DNA from: Callaeas wilsoni
Lineage: Eukaryota; Chordata; Aves; Passeriformes; Callaeidae
Assembly (NCBI GenBank): GCA_013398955.1
Contig: VWPU01011666.1
Location: forward strand, 68,481-132,480
Direction: 5' to 3'
DNA length: 64,000 nucleotides
Shown here piece after piece: positions 1 to 10,740 of this stretch. The first letter of the stretch is position 1. Each line of letters begins with the position of its first letter. Under the pieces are notes generated by a model. The model had not been told where the DNA came from and searched no databases. It was given only the letters and a program-made list of their open reading frames with translations. A program made the translations under genes and the position numbers.

Positions 1-333
1 TGACACATATTCAACAGTTATTTTGAGGTTTATTTGTAGTTGCATAATTGTTCAGAATATTCCTTCTGAAATTATTTAAGAATTAATTGACCCAAGATTT
101 TGGGGGTTGGGAGCGAACTTTTTTAGAGTACAGGCATAGTATGTTAACACAGACATTATCTCACACTACATAAAGCTTCCCTAAGATGAAAGGCTTAGAG
201 GACTCACTATATAATAAAAAGAGCTCTTGTAAGCAAGAGAAATAAATATTTAGAGAGAGAAAACTATCTTTGAATTTGTAAAACCCACCCCACACTGAAG
301 AATCACCTCCTATTAGACAGAAATATCACCACA

Positions 334-354
334 GGGAAGAGCGGGGGGGAGGGG
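334..354 (+). other. G-quadruplex-compatible motif
   Basis: The run GGG-N6-GGG-G-GGG-A-GGGG fits the four-tract G3+N1-7 pattern on the plus strand. A further GGGG follows at 363-366. It lies in intron 2 in otherwise AT-rich sequence. Confidence 0.5.
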
Positions 355-623
355 AGCGGAGTGGGGTAATGAGTACAACCAATAGTCTTCCTTACAAAAA
401 TATTTATCTTAAAGTAGTTAGATAATCTTTGACTTTTGGAACTGCTGAACCAGTTGGTTCTATCTCATGTTCAGCATCACACTATTAAACCAAGTCAAAA
501 GTTTCTGTGGTTACTATCAGATGAAATGAGCTAATTTCCCCAGAGAACTGGCTACACTGACCAGATGTCTTTAGCCAGCTACTCCCCAGATCGAGCAGGA
601 GCAGCACATGCAATGCCTGCTCT

Positions 624-637
624 GTTGCTATGGAGAC
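624..637. promoter_or_regulatory. RFX X-box-like site in a GC-richer patch
   Basis: GTTGCTATGGAGAC contains one consensus RFX half-site (AGCAAC on the minus strand) and a partial second half. It lies in a patch (about 580-920) visibly richer in G+C and CpG than the surrounding intron 2. Candidate enhancer only. Confidence 0.3.
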
Positions 638-1681
638 AGGTTTTCCCATCCACTCTGCAGCCGGGCTAATAGTAGCTACCAGCTGTTGTCTCGACTTGTA
701 CTCCATCAGGAGAGACTGAGGAAAGAAAGTGGGAGACGTAGGGCTGAGCTTCTCCCAGCCCCAGACCTCATAAACTTTAACCGCAGCCTCCAGCCACCCT
801 CAATCTTCCCAGCCGCTGCTTGGGCTCGTTGCTATTGTTTAAAGCCGCCTCCCGTGCTTCCTCCGCTGGTTTTGCAGCCTCGGAATGGGTCAGTGGCAGC
901 CCATAGCTGATGGCAGTAACATGTTCAATTGCTGGCCTGCAAACTTAAGGATTCCCCAACACACGCTTTCAGCCCAACATTCCCATCAGAATGGTTTATG
1001 AGCTTAAATTTAAATCTCCAGCAGAAACCCATTTCAGGTTCCTGACATTATTCTCACTCCATACTTTCAAAGAAAAACTTTGTGGATTAATGGCTCCCTA
1101 TCCATCCTGCAAGGCTGGTTAATGCCTTCAATCCCCATTGCTTTTTAACTCCTGTGGAACTTTAATCCTTCTCTGACCATGCTGATGAGCTGCAGAGAAA
1201 CAACACTGGTCAGGATTTTCATTCTTGCATTTTCTATTTGAATGCAGCCAAGTTCAAATGTCTAATTATAACATTGCAGAGTTAATGATCAATTTAACAA
1301 AGGCTTTAGAGTATCTTTGAAGTCATAACAACAAGCCAAAGGGGGGTTTAAAACGTTAACTGCACGGGGAGCCTACGTAGAGAGCTTTCTTAGGATTATC
1401 TCTCTCACTTAACAAAGTTGAATCATTTCAGAATACTTCAGCAACCCCATGGCTCTATCTGGTTGCCACATAGCACAGAGCTCCAGCTAGTGTTTATTTT
1501 ATAGCTCTGAGCAGCACCAATCATTACCCTATTAATTCAAGCATGTTTAATTCAACGTCCTTCAACTACTCAGTCATGCCTATTTGTAACTCTTAAGCAA
1601 CTCCAGAAAGGTACAGCTTGTCACCACATTTATACCTAACAGGCGCTAATCACTGAGGTTAGATATACAACGTAAGTAGGG

Positions 1682-1836
1682 TATATATAAGGACAGTTAG
1701 AAGTGATATTCACTGAAACATATGATACGCAGCCTCTGCTGCTTTGGCTTGAGGCACGCTTTTCTCCACTTATTGCACAGGCTGAATTCGCCTTCAGATG
1801 TACATAACTCCCGCTGATGTCAGTGTGCTATAAATA
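1682..1836 (+). promoter_or_regulatory. Two TATA-box-like elements with a CRE-like site
   Basis: TATATATAAGG (1682-1692) and TATAAATA (1829-1836) are good TATA-box matches on the plus strand. TGATGTCA (1815-1822), one base from a CRE, precedes the second. No open frame or gene downstream is recognisable, so these may be chance AT-rich matches. Confidence 0.15.
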
Positions 1837-2253
1837 CACACCAGAGGACACACTCTGACTTGTTTACTTTTTAATCTGACATATGTAGCCACTCATAGTT
1901 TGTATATATTATGCACCACTGCCACACAGAATCAGCACATCCAGAAGTAACAATAAGGGCACGCTCAGCCTACATCAGGACAGAGAGAGCAGCCAGTCTC
2001 CTCCCTGCTTTCCTGTCGCAGCAACCCCACCAGTCAGCATCACCAGGAACATTTTGCAGAAGGCTTTTTATGTCCCATAGTCAAGTATCACACAAGGGTG
2101 AAGATGAAAGGCATTAACCTGCCTTAAAGGTTAAGCGAGGAGTTAGGATAACAAAGGAATTGCAGATGAGAGGGCAGCCATTCCTCGTCCTCCAAGGTGA
2201 GCAGAGGGGGAAAAAAATTCCAGAATCTCAGGCTGCCCACAAGATCCATACCA

Positions 2254-2336
2254 ACATTTTCCTTTGCATTCTACTGAAGAACAGGGCTTGTACTTTAAAA
2301 TAGGCAACTATTTTAAGGTACAAGCAAGGAAAATGT
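2254..2336 (+). repeat. Composite inverted repeat forming a long hairpin
   Basis: The inner stem pairs 2286-2303 (GCTTGTACTTTAAAATAG) with 2308-2325 (CTATTTTAAGGTACAAGC): 18 positions with a single T-G pair, closed by the 4-nt loop GCAA. Directly outside it on the right, AAGGAAAATGT (2326-2336) is the exact complement of ACATTTTCCTT (2254-2264). The left side has 21 extra unpaired bases (2265-2285). As plus-strand RNA the odd pair would be G-U and the loop a GNRA tetraloop; on the minus strand it would be an A-C mismatch. Function unknown. Confidence 0.85.
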
Positions 2337-5300
2337 CTCTCCTCCTTGCTGCAGACAGTTGGTAGTGCTGGGCACTCCAAGAGGAACATTTCAGGAGTTT
2401 AACCAATCAATGTAACAATCACCCTGTGGCTTGTGCTGAAAGACAGGGCTGTAATGAAGAACTTGCAGGCACATAGGGACTTACATGTGGGGCTTTATCA
2501 ACAAAAATCACTTACACATCTTTTTTCCTTAGTGCTGCAGTTGCAGAAACAATGACTGTATGGTGACATGTAGGATAAGTAAAAGCAGAATAACTACATC
2601 AGCAAAAATCAGTGTTTCCTCTCTAAATCAGGTGGTGCAATCAGATTTCCTTTCAGATCTCCTGGGAGATTACATCTTATTGCTTTCTTCATTTAAACCC
2701 AATTTCCCTAGACCTTATCTACATGGCAATTTCCACTTCATGGTGAGTTTGCTCATTACATTCAGGTAGCTGCCCCCACAGCCCTGCCATAGCAAAGGAT
2801 TACAGATGCTTGAGACTAAAGATCACTTAAGCTCTGACAAAACATAAAGCAATAAAGAAGGGAAAGCAGCCAGTCTACGTGATGCTAAAAAAGGCTTTCC
2901 ATGAAAACTCGAGTACATCACCGCTGCAGCTAAACCTTGAAGCTGGCTTTCCATTTTGGGAGGGGTTTTCACTTAATCTCTGAAGAATGTTAGTCTTTCC
3001 AGAAATGATCATGGCACTTATATTCCACAGAAGTAAAGGGATAATTTTTTTGTTCTATTTTAAAGCAATTTTGCTAGAAAAATCACATGATGAAGTAGTA
3101 TTTGGACATTACATCACAACCATACCTATCCTTTCAGTGTACAACACAGACTGCAGTGGTAGTACAGAACTGTGTATATTTAATAAAATACAGCTGCATC
3201 CAACATAGGAGAATGAGGTATCAAATCTGTTTGCTTCATCATGCTTTGAAAGCACAAAACTTCATTTAAATCAGAAAAATAAGTAAGTTCATCAGCTCTC
3301 CTGGAGACGTTTAGAACCCTGAAATCCCTGAAATCAGGGGGTGCAAAATAAGGCACTACATTTTTAAGTAGCATTTTACAGATATAGCTACACAACAGCT
3401 ATAAATAAGCATTACATCCTGAGAATAAGTCTTCACTTTGCAATATTTCATTGGTATAGGAATTCCTATCCTATCTTCCAAACTGATAAGCACTAGGAGC
3501 AAAATTTGCACACTTGTGAAGAAAGCTGGATTCTCTTAAGCAAAAACTGTCAGAGAGATGGTGGTGACAAGACATATGTCAACTGACACTTACGTACATC
3601 AGAAAGATTCACTCATGCTTTTTTAGAGATTTTAGAAATTTGTGTTTCATCTCAGAAATACAATTAGGCCTGCATTTGTTCCACCTCACTTTCTGCTCTT
3701 AGCTGGAAACTCCATGGCTCCACCCGTAAACCCATGCAGGAGAGGGGCATCTGCAAAAAACACACCTTTTTGGCAGATGCCGTACCTTCAACATCTCAGC
3801 ATCAGGTTAGATGGCATGTGCTCATACTTGAGCTTCAAGCAAAAGCAGCACTCAGGTTCCTGAAAGCTATAATGTACAAACAAACAAAAAAAACCCCAAG
3901 TCATACCAAAAAAGAGCTTTGCCATACTACTGTGAGGTGAATGCACTGATTTTCTGCCAGGTCCAACAGAAGGGATGAAAGAAAACAGTGTATGCCAACT
4001 CTTCATAGGCCATAGAGTTCTCATTCTACTGCATTAAGTTAATCTGAGACCAGCAAAAATTCAAACCAATGATTCAGACTGTGAACAACTGCAGAAGCCA
4101 AGGAGCCATTGCATATGACTGTCTCCCACCTCTTACAGGAACAAATCAGACCCAGAGGATGAGCAGGTGAATTTTTGGCTCCACTGATATTCAACAGAAA
4201 CCACCTCACAGATTCTGGTTCAAAGGTTTCTTTTCCAGAAAAAAACCCCACCACAGTGCGACTCAGCACCTTACAATCCCTTCTCACATTTATACAGCTC
4301 AGATCTTGAATACCCAAAAAGTTCAAAGAGATTCTTCATTTTTAAACATTATGTTTTGTGGTGCAACGCATATTTAAAAGCTGCTACTGCTAAGTTGTCA
4401 CTTTTCATGCCAATTCATCAAGTAGTTTGTATCTAGCAGATCATAGCACTAAGTTTTTGGCACAAGAAAGCTCCTTAACGTATTTATATGACAGCAAAGG
4501 TCGCTCCATGTTTAAAATCAACAGTTATGTCTTTCTCTGTCCAAAAGGCACCCTGTTTCGACTAACAATCACTGCAGACCTTACAACTGCAGTAGAAGTG
4601 ACAAGCAACGTGACAGTATCTCACAAACACTAGGAGGACAGCCCGCAGTACGAGGCCCTTGGAGCTGCAGCCTTTAATATTCCCCTGCAGAAGGTTGCAA
4701 TGTACAGGTGCTCGAGACACTACAGATACTATCCAAAGCTGAAATCTCTGTCCAAACAGGAATAAGTAGCTAGATTCAAGATACATACAAATGGTTAGGC
4801 AAAGTCACCATTTCTCTTGAACTTTTCCTTAAATTAAGTGTTTGGTTATGTACCTAAATGATGTATTTGTTGCCAAATGTGTTTTTACATGCACTTACTA
4901 AAAGACATACACGTTGCACTACTATAATTCTTGATTAATCACCAGTTTCTAAAACATGCATATAACTTTTAAAATCCACCTGTTTTGATTCATCTAATGC
5001 CATGCAGTACAGCAAGACAGAAATAAAACCTGTTATTTAAAGCTTTCTGTAACAGTACATTTGTCAACAATACTTGATCAAAGCATTTGCTTTGACTGTG
5101 CCATATTTGTTTAACTACTACTGCTTATTTTAGTCCATATAAAGAGTTCTGAAGAACATAACCTTAGTAGACGCCAGAAGAATGTAGCTTTTAAACATAA
5201 CCTTACATTCAAAGAGCAAAATCAAGCTCTAACAACATAAGCAAGCAAAATTCTCTCATGTACACAAATCCTTCCTGTGTGATTTCTTTTTCTTTTTTGA

Positions 5301-5620
5301 AAGATTTAGTGGCAAAACAGGATCTAAGTATTTTCCCTTATAAATAATTCAGAAGACAGTCGAAAAACTCATGCATGGTTGTTGCTATTTGGCAAAAGCT
5401 ATCTGAATACATTTAAAATTTTTACTTTAGTATTTTATTACCAGAAAATCAAGCATTTCACATCAGAGTAGGTTTTGCTGGCTTCTGTGTGGCTTGTTTT
5501 CTTGAGGTCAAGTCTTTTAAGAGGGGTTGGTTTGGGTTTTAATCTGGTGTGTTTATCTGTTTACCAGAATTACACTCTCAGTTCAAGGTGTTGTCTGACT
5601 TTATGACATAACCTATAGGG

Positions 5621-5990
5621 GAGGTTTGACCCTGGCTGGACACCAGGTGCCCACCAAAGCCACTCTATCCCTACCTTCTTCAGCTGGTCAGGGGAGAGAA
5701 AATATAAGGCTCATGGGTTGAGGTAAGGACAGGGAGAGATCAATCACCAGTTACTGTCTTGGGTAAGACTAATTTCTCCACTTGGGGAAATTAGTTTGAT
5801 TTATTAACAATCAAATGAGAGCAGGATTATGAGAAATAAAACCAAATCCTGAAACACTTTCCAGTCATTCCTCCCTACTTCCAAGGCTGAACTTGCTCCA
5901 AAATTCTCTGCCTCCTCCCTACCAGAGGGGCAGGGGAACCCCAGGCATGGGGGTTGTGGTCAGTTCATCACACATAGTTTCTGTCCTTTT
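5621..5990. mobile_element. LTR-retrotransposon-like fragment (avian, passerine/Neoaves type)
   Basis: This stretch resembles, from memory of avian interspersed repeats, a common LTR-like element of passerine and other Neoaves genomes. Matching blocks are 'ctggacaccaggtgcccacc', 'ggctcatgggttgaggtaag', 'gacagggagagatcaatcac', 'atgagaaataaaaccaaatc' and 'gggggttgtggtcagttcat'. No internal coding part accompanies it, so it is probably a truncated solo LTR. The family name and strand are not assigned because no library search was possible. It also contains a 12-bp hairpin (5768-5795) described in the findings. Confidence 0.6.
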
Positions 5991-8900
5991 ACACCTTAAT
6001 CGTAAAGAAAGACAAAAACATAATTCTTTACCCTGAATTGGCAGTAATGCTGCACCGAATCAGACAAGAGCAATAGTTCTGGGAACTTCAAAGCTCCACA
6101 AAAGGCCACAACTTTTATTTTGATTGCACTGAAAAATGTAACCATTAGGTACCAAACCTAGATTTAAAAACCCTTCCCATGTGAGTAGGGAATAAGCATC
6201 TGTAGCTTACCATTTAAATTACAAGCGAAACCTTTGTATCTACTAAACAACAGTGCAGCAGGTACTGACATTTAGGGCTTACAAATGCATTTTCAGGACT
6301 GATCAGATCCATATATTCATGGTGCAGCAGCCAGGGAGGATTATGACAAAATGAGGTAAAAATGCTACTTTTCATCTGATGTCAAGGTTTGTCATGTTTT
6401 ACAGGGTTTCCATTGCTAATAAATCTTTCCCTGCCAGCAGAATTAATCACACCAGGTGAACACAGACTTCACAGTGCAGGAGCACTGAATGTTTCAAAGA
6501 TCTGAAAGGTGCTCCAAATGTCAGGTGGTGACCATCACACATGAGACTTTCAGGGACAGTTGCTGACCCACAGAGGCAGTCACCTGTTAAGGCTCCTAAG
6601 GGAAACCTCTCTAAACAGCACCTGCACCAAGCCCACTCTTAGTGCCAATATGAGCAGCAGCACTACAGGGAGGGAAACTGAAACAAATACAACCCACCAT
6701 TCTTCAAAGCAAATCCTGAAAGAAAGAGTTTAATGTAGCTTTTCCAGACCACTCCACTAGCAGCGTATCTCTCCTTTGGAGTCATATTAAAATGCAGTTT
6801 TGTACAATTCCACCTCACACAAAAAGTGCCTGCGGTCCAGGAGTCAAAAGCAAGCTCACAAATATTTTTGTTTCTTCTAGACAAAAACAAATCTCCTCAA
6901 ACCAGACTGCAAAGAGCAAAGGTCTTTGCAAACATAGTAAATGCTTTCAGCTACTTAAAATACAATGTTTATTTTACTTCAAAGATTTTTAGACTAAATT
7001 ACCTTAAAGCAAAAAGTGCAAGCAAAATACCTTGGTCTCTTTTCTTTCCCAACCTCTTAAAACATGCCAGTTGGTCTAGGCCTACATATCACAGGCTAAC
7101 TTTAATAATTGCATCTTTCATGAAATTTATTCCACAAACAGGAGCTAGACCAGTAGACAGATGCAGCAGCTATGTTTTAAACATTCTGGCATCCCTTTTC
7201 ACCCCTGTTTCCGTTTCCCTGCACCTTCCTTTTGATCTGGCCCCACCCTAGGAGCCAGTCATCTTCCCTGGGGGAGGAAGGATGTACTGGCACAGCTCAG
7301 CTCTGCCAGATGTTTTGAGGGAAGTTTCATTCCCTCGCTGCTACTTGCTCAAGAGACAGAGGAGGTACTGCTCCAGGCTAAGCTTCCCTCTCATTGGCTC
7401 TAGTCAACCTTTCCAACTTCTGAATTAATACCTAAAATAAGAAACCAATTCACAGAAGAAAACAGAGGGAGGGTGTATGAGAAGAGATGCCCTGTTTATT
7501 TGATAGTTTGGACTTCCACCCATCACCAACAGGTAACTTGTGAGGTACAAAAGGAGCACGGATCTGGGGAAGTGTCCTTCAGTCAGTCCAGCCACCTACT
7601 GCTTTTATCCTTCAATATCTGAGTCTCCATATTATGTTTGGGTCCAAAGCACAAAGGGGCTCTCATTTACAGCCAACTCCCAGGCACCACAAGTAGCACA
7701 TGAAATAGGTGCAGCAATCACAGAAGCACGTTCTTGGAAGCTCACAGGAAGCTCAGGGTGGAGATGTGTGAATTTTTCTCTCCCTCAAGGGCAAGCTTGC
7801 CTGCTTTCTTCCAAGGTCTTCTCCAGCTAGGAAAGCATGAAATGACTACAGGCACGTTCCCAGAAAAGCCTGAGAGCCATAAAGGCTCTACAGGAGGTAG
7901 AAGGCAGATTGCAAATTTTAATAACACTTAGTGCATTAACTATTACAGATTTTTCTTTCAAGAACTGTCTTTGTCAGGGAGGGCGAGAACCCAGCTGTAG
8001 ACTCTAATGCTTGTTCTTTGTCTTTCCTGCAATAATATCTTATCTTTCCATACTGTGGCCTTTTTTCTTTAAATCATTAAAGGAGACTGGAGAACTGCTT
8101 TTTTTGGAATTGGCCCATGAAATAAAAAGCTATATATTCATCTCAGAGACATGCTCAAGCATAATCCCACAACTTTCTGCTTTATTATCATTTTCCTCAC
8201 TTTTGAGGTGAAGACAATGAATCCAATAGTCTGGCACAGTTTAACATGTGATACAGTTTAAACAAAATTTCTCTTGGGAAAAGGCTTGTCTGGTGACATT
8301 GGCAGCACTAGTGACTGACCCCTAGGGAAGTGGGACAGTCACACACAGATGGGAAATAGCTAGGAAGGGACTACATGGAAGCACTGAAACATTAGACCCT
8401 ACCTAGTGGCTGAAAACTCAAGTGTGAGGTCCAGATGCTAAATTCTGAATGTGTTAGCATCACTGTTCGGGAACTGATACTAAGTGACAGATAGATTATA
8501 TTACAGAAAGTTCAATTTCTGGCTGCCCACAATGGCTCCTAATTCAAACAAAGGCCTGATAAGCTACTGACAATAAATAAATCAAAGTAAAAAGCACACT
8601 GCTTTGAAACTTTAGCCTTACAGCCAGGAGCACTACAGTAAGCTCATTTGTTAAAAGTACTGCTTGATTTTGACCTAATACTATTTTACCAAAGCAACTG
8701 AAAATTATTGATTTCCTCTGTTATGAATTGAGATGAATAAAAACCTAAGAGATTACAAATAAGAAGCCTTCTTTGTTCTGTATATCACTTCCACTATGCT
8801 GGTCAGTCAGATGCCATTGTTTTTCCTCCTGGTCCCACGGCATGTGAAAGGTATCTTACTGGGAAATAGAACAAATGAAGAGAAACAAAAATATTTGCCA

Positions 8901-10110
8901 GGATTTTTACTGATTGTTTTCAGCCTTATGTCTAGGACTTATAGTAAGTAAGAAAAACAGTAGCAGTTCTAAAGAATTCCCCATACTGGTTCAGTTTTCA
9001 TTTTTGTTTTAAAATGTTCACAATACCTTGGGTCCTGGAGCCTTTTAAGATAAGGGTTGGCATTAATATTTATATACAAGTGATTAAAAGACATTTTAAT
9101 TTTAAAAAGCTGACAGGCAAGCAAAATTGTACTGTGCATGAGAGCCTAGATGCATATTCAGGAAGGCAATACAAGCTCTCCCAAATTTTAATTGACATTG
9201 GCTTTCTGTATATCTGAATTCTCCATGCCTTGTGGACTGCTTCAGTCCGTAATGATTTTTAAGTTCAAGCTAGGGAAAGAATGACAGAAGGTACAGTTCC
9301 ACAATGAAATTTGCAGTTCATTAAGGAATTATAATACTGAAGAAGTCCCTGTTCCAAGAGGTAATGGATAAACAGAAGTGACACTTCATCCCTCATCCAA
9401 AGCACCTGACATTTCTTCCTCCACTTCTTATACCTTCGCATGAAAGGCTTCGCTGACAGCATCCATCACCTCGTGCCAACTCTCTAAAGCAAATAGTTTT
9501 GCTAAGTGAAAAAACTCTAACTCAACAGCTTCCTTAAACAGTAGGAAGAATTAAATACCTATTAGCAACTTCAGCAATGCCTCACCAAATTAGGGAGCAA
9601 GGAGAAAGACACAGCTGTTTCAAGGAACAGGCAGCTCAGATTATTCAGGTAACTGTCATCAGAAAGATGTTTCTCCTGCTTGCCTCCTTGTTCTCTCCAT
9701 AATGAAGTGTCATCTAACACCAAGACTGTTTGTGATGCCCTCCTGCACTTTTATGCCATTCTACGTTTCAAGAGGCATGGCAGCCGAATTTTCCTGCTAT
9801 TTTCCAGATGTAAGTAGCAATAATCCACACATTTGTGGGAAATCTACAGGAACTACAGAGCTGAGAAGCTGTTACATTAAAAAGACCCTGCTACCCAGCT
9901 CTACTTAACAGAGATTTAAAGTGCTAGAGGATCTTTTTCTGAATAATCACTGATTCCCTCTTCCTAACAAAAAGCACTAGCAACATTGCAGGGTGAAAAT
10001 GATCAAAAGAAAATTTATTACTCTCTATATTTACAAATACTAGTCTCTTCCTTCCAAGTGAAAGTTAATTACAGACACAAAATCAGAAGAAATCAATAGT
10101 TAGGGCATAG

Positions 10111-10740
10111 ATCATAGAACTACAGAATGGTTTGGGTTGGATGGGATATAAAGATCATCTCGTTCCCACCTGCCTGCCATGGGCAGGGATATCTTCCACT
10201 GGACCAGGCTGCTCAGAGCTCCATCCAGCCTGGCCTTGAACACTTCTAGGGATGGGGCATCCACAGTTTCTCTGAGCAACCTGTTCCAGTGCCTCAGCAC
10301 TCTCATAGTAAAGAATTGCTTCCTAATATCCAATCTAAACCTACTCTCTTGCATTTTGAAGCCATTCCTCCTTGTCCTGTCACTACAGGGTCTTGTGAAA
10401 AGTCCTTCTCCATCTTTGCTGTAGGCTTCCTTCAGGTAATGGAAAGCCACAATTAGGTCACCCTGAAGCCTTCTCTTTTCCAGGCTTATCCAAAGATAAT
10501 TCTGCCAGCTTTTCCTCATAGGGAAGATACTCCATCCCTCTGATCCTCTTCTTGGACTCATTCCTAAAGGTGCATGCCCTTCCCATGCTGGGGACCCCAG
10601 AGCTGGAAGCAGCAGTGCAGGTGAGCTCTCACCAGAGCACAGTAGAGGGGCAGAATCCCCTTCCTTGACCTGCTGCCCACACTGCCTTGGATGCAGCCCA
10701 GAGCACAGCTGGCTTTCTGGGCTGCGAGTGCTCATTACAT
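10111..10740 (-). mobile_element. CR1 LINE, 5'-truncated copy with 3' end
   Basis: The plus strand reads as the reverse complement of an avian CR1 tail, starting with the typical 'atcatagaa...tggtttgggttgg' end and running through the conserved 'ctgccatgggcagggat' and 'cagcctggccttgaacac' blocks. On the minus strand the C-terminal part of the CR1 ORF2 (reverse-transcriptase polyprotein) is still open. It shows RRLQGDL, EGLFTRPCSDRTR, RLDIRKQFFTMRVLRHWNR and VDAPSLEVFKARLDGALS. Only the last roughly 630 bp survive, as usual for CR1 5' truncation. An open frame extends upstream to 10789, but its first residues fall outside the CR1 match. The copy lies in the same orientation as KCNQ1. Confidence 0.92.

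Noticed and set aside
4235..4275. Minus-strand ALWWGF, resembling the ALWWGV of KCNQ1 exon 6
   Set aside because: The upstream sequence lacks the rest of S5/pore exon 6 and no donor follows. Chance match.
6826..7251. 141-codon plus-strand open frame
   Set aside because: No recognisable domain, AT-driven composition, and no splice or promoter context.
9181..9225. Minus-strand peptide containing RKPMSI, resembling the exon 3 segment ARKPISII
   Set aside because: The surrounding residues do not match KCNQ1 (no WGRLRF or FFGTEY), and no matching splice sites flank it.
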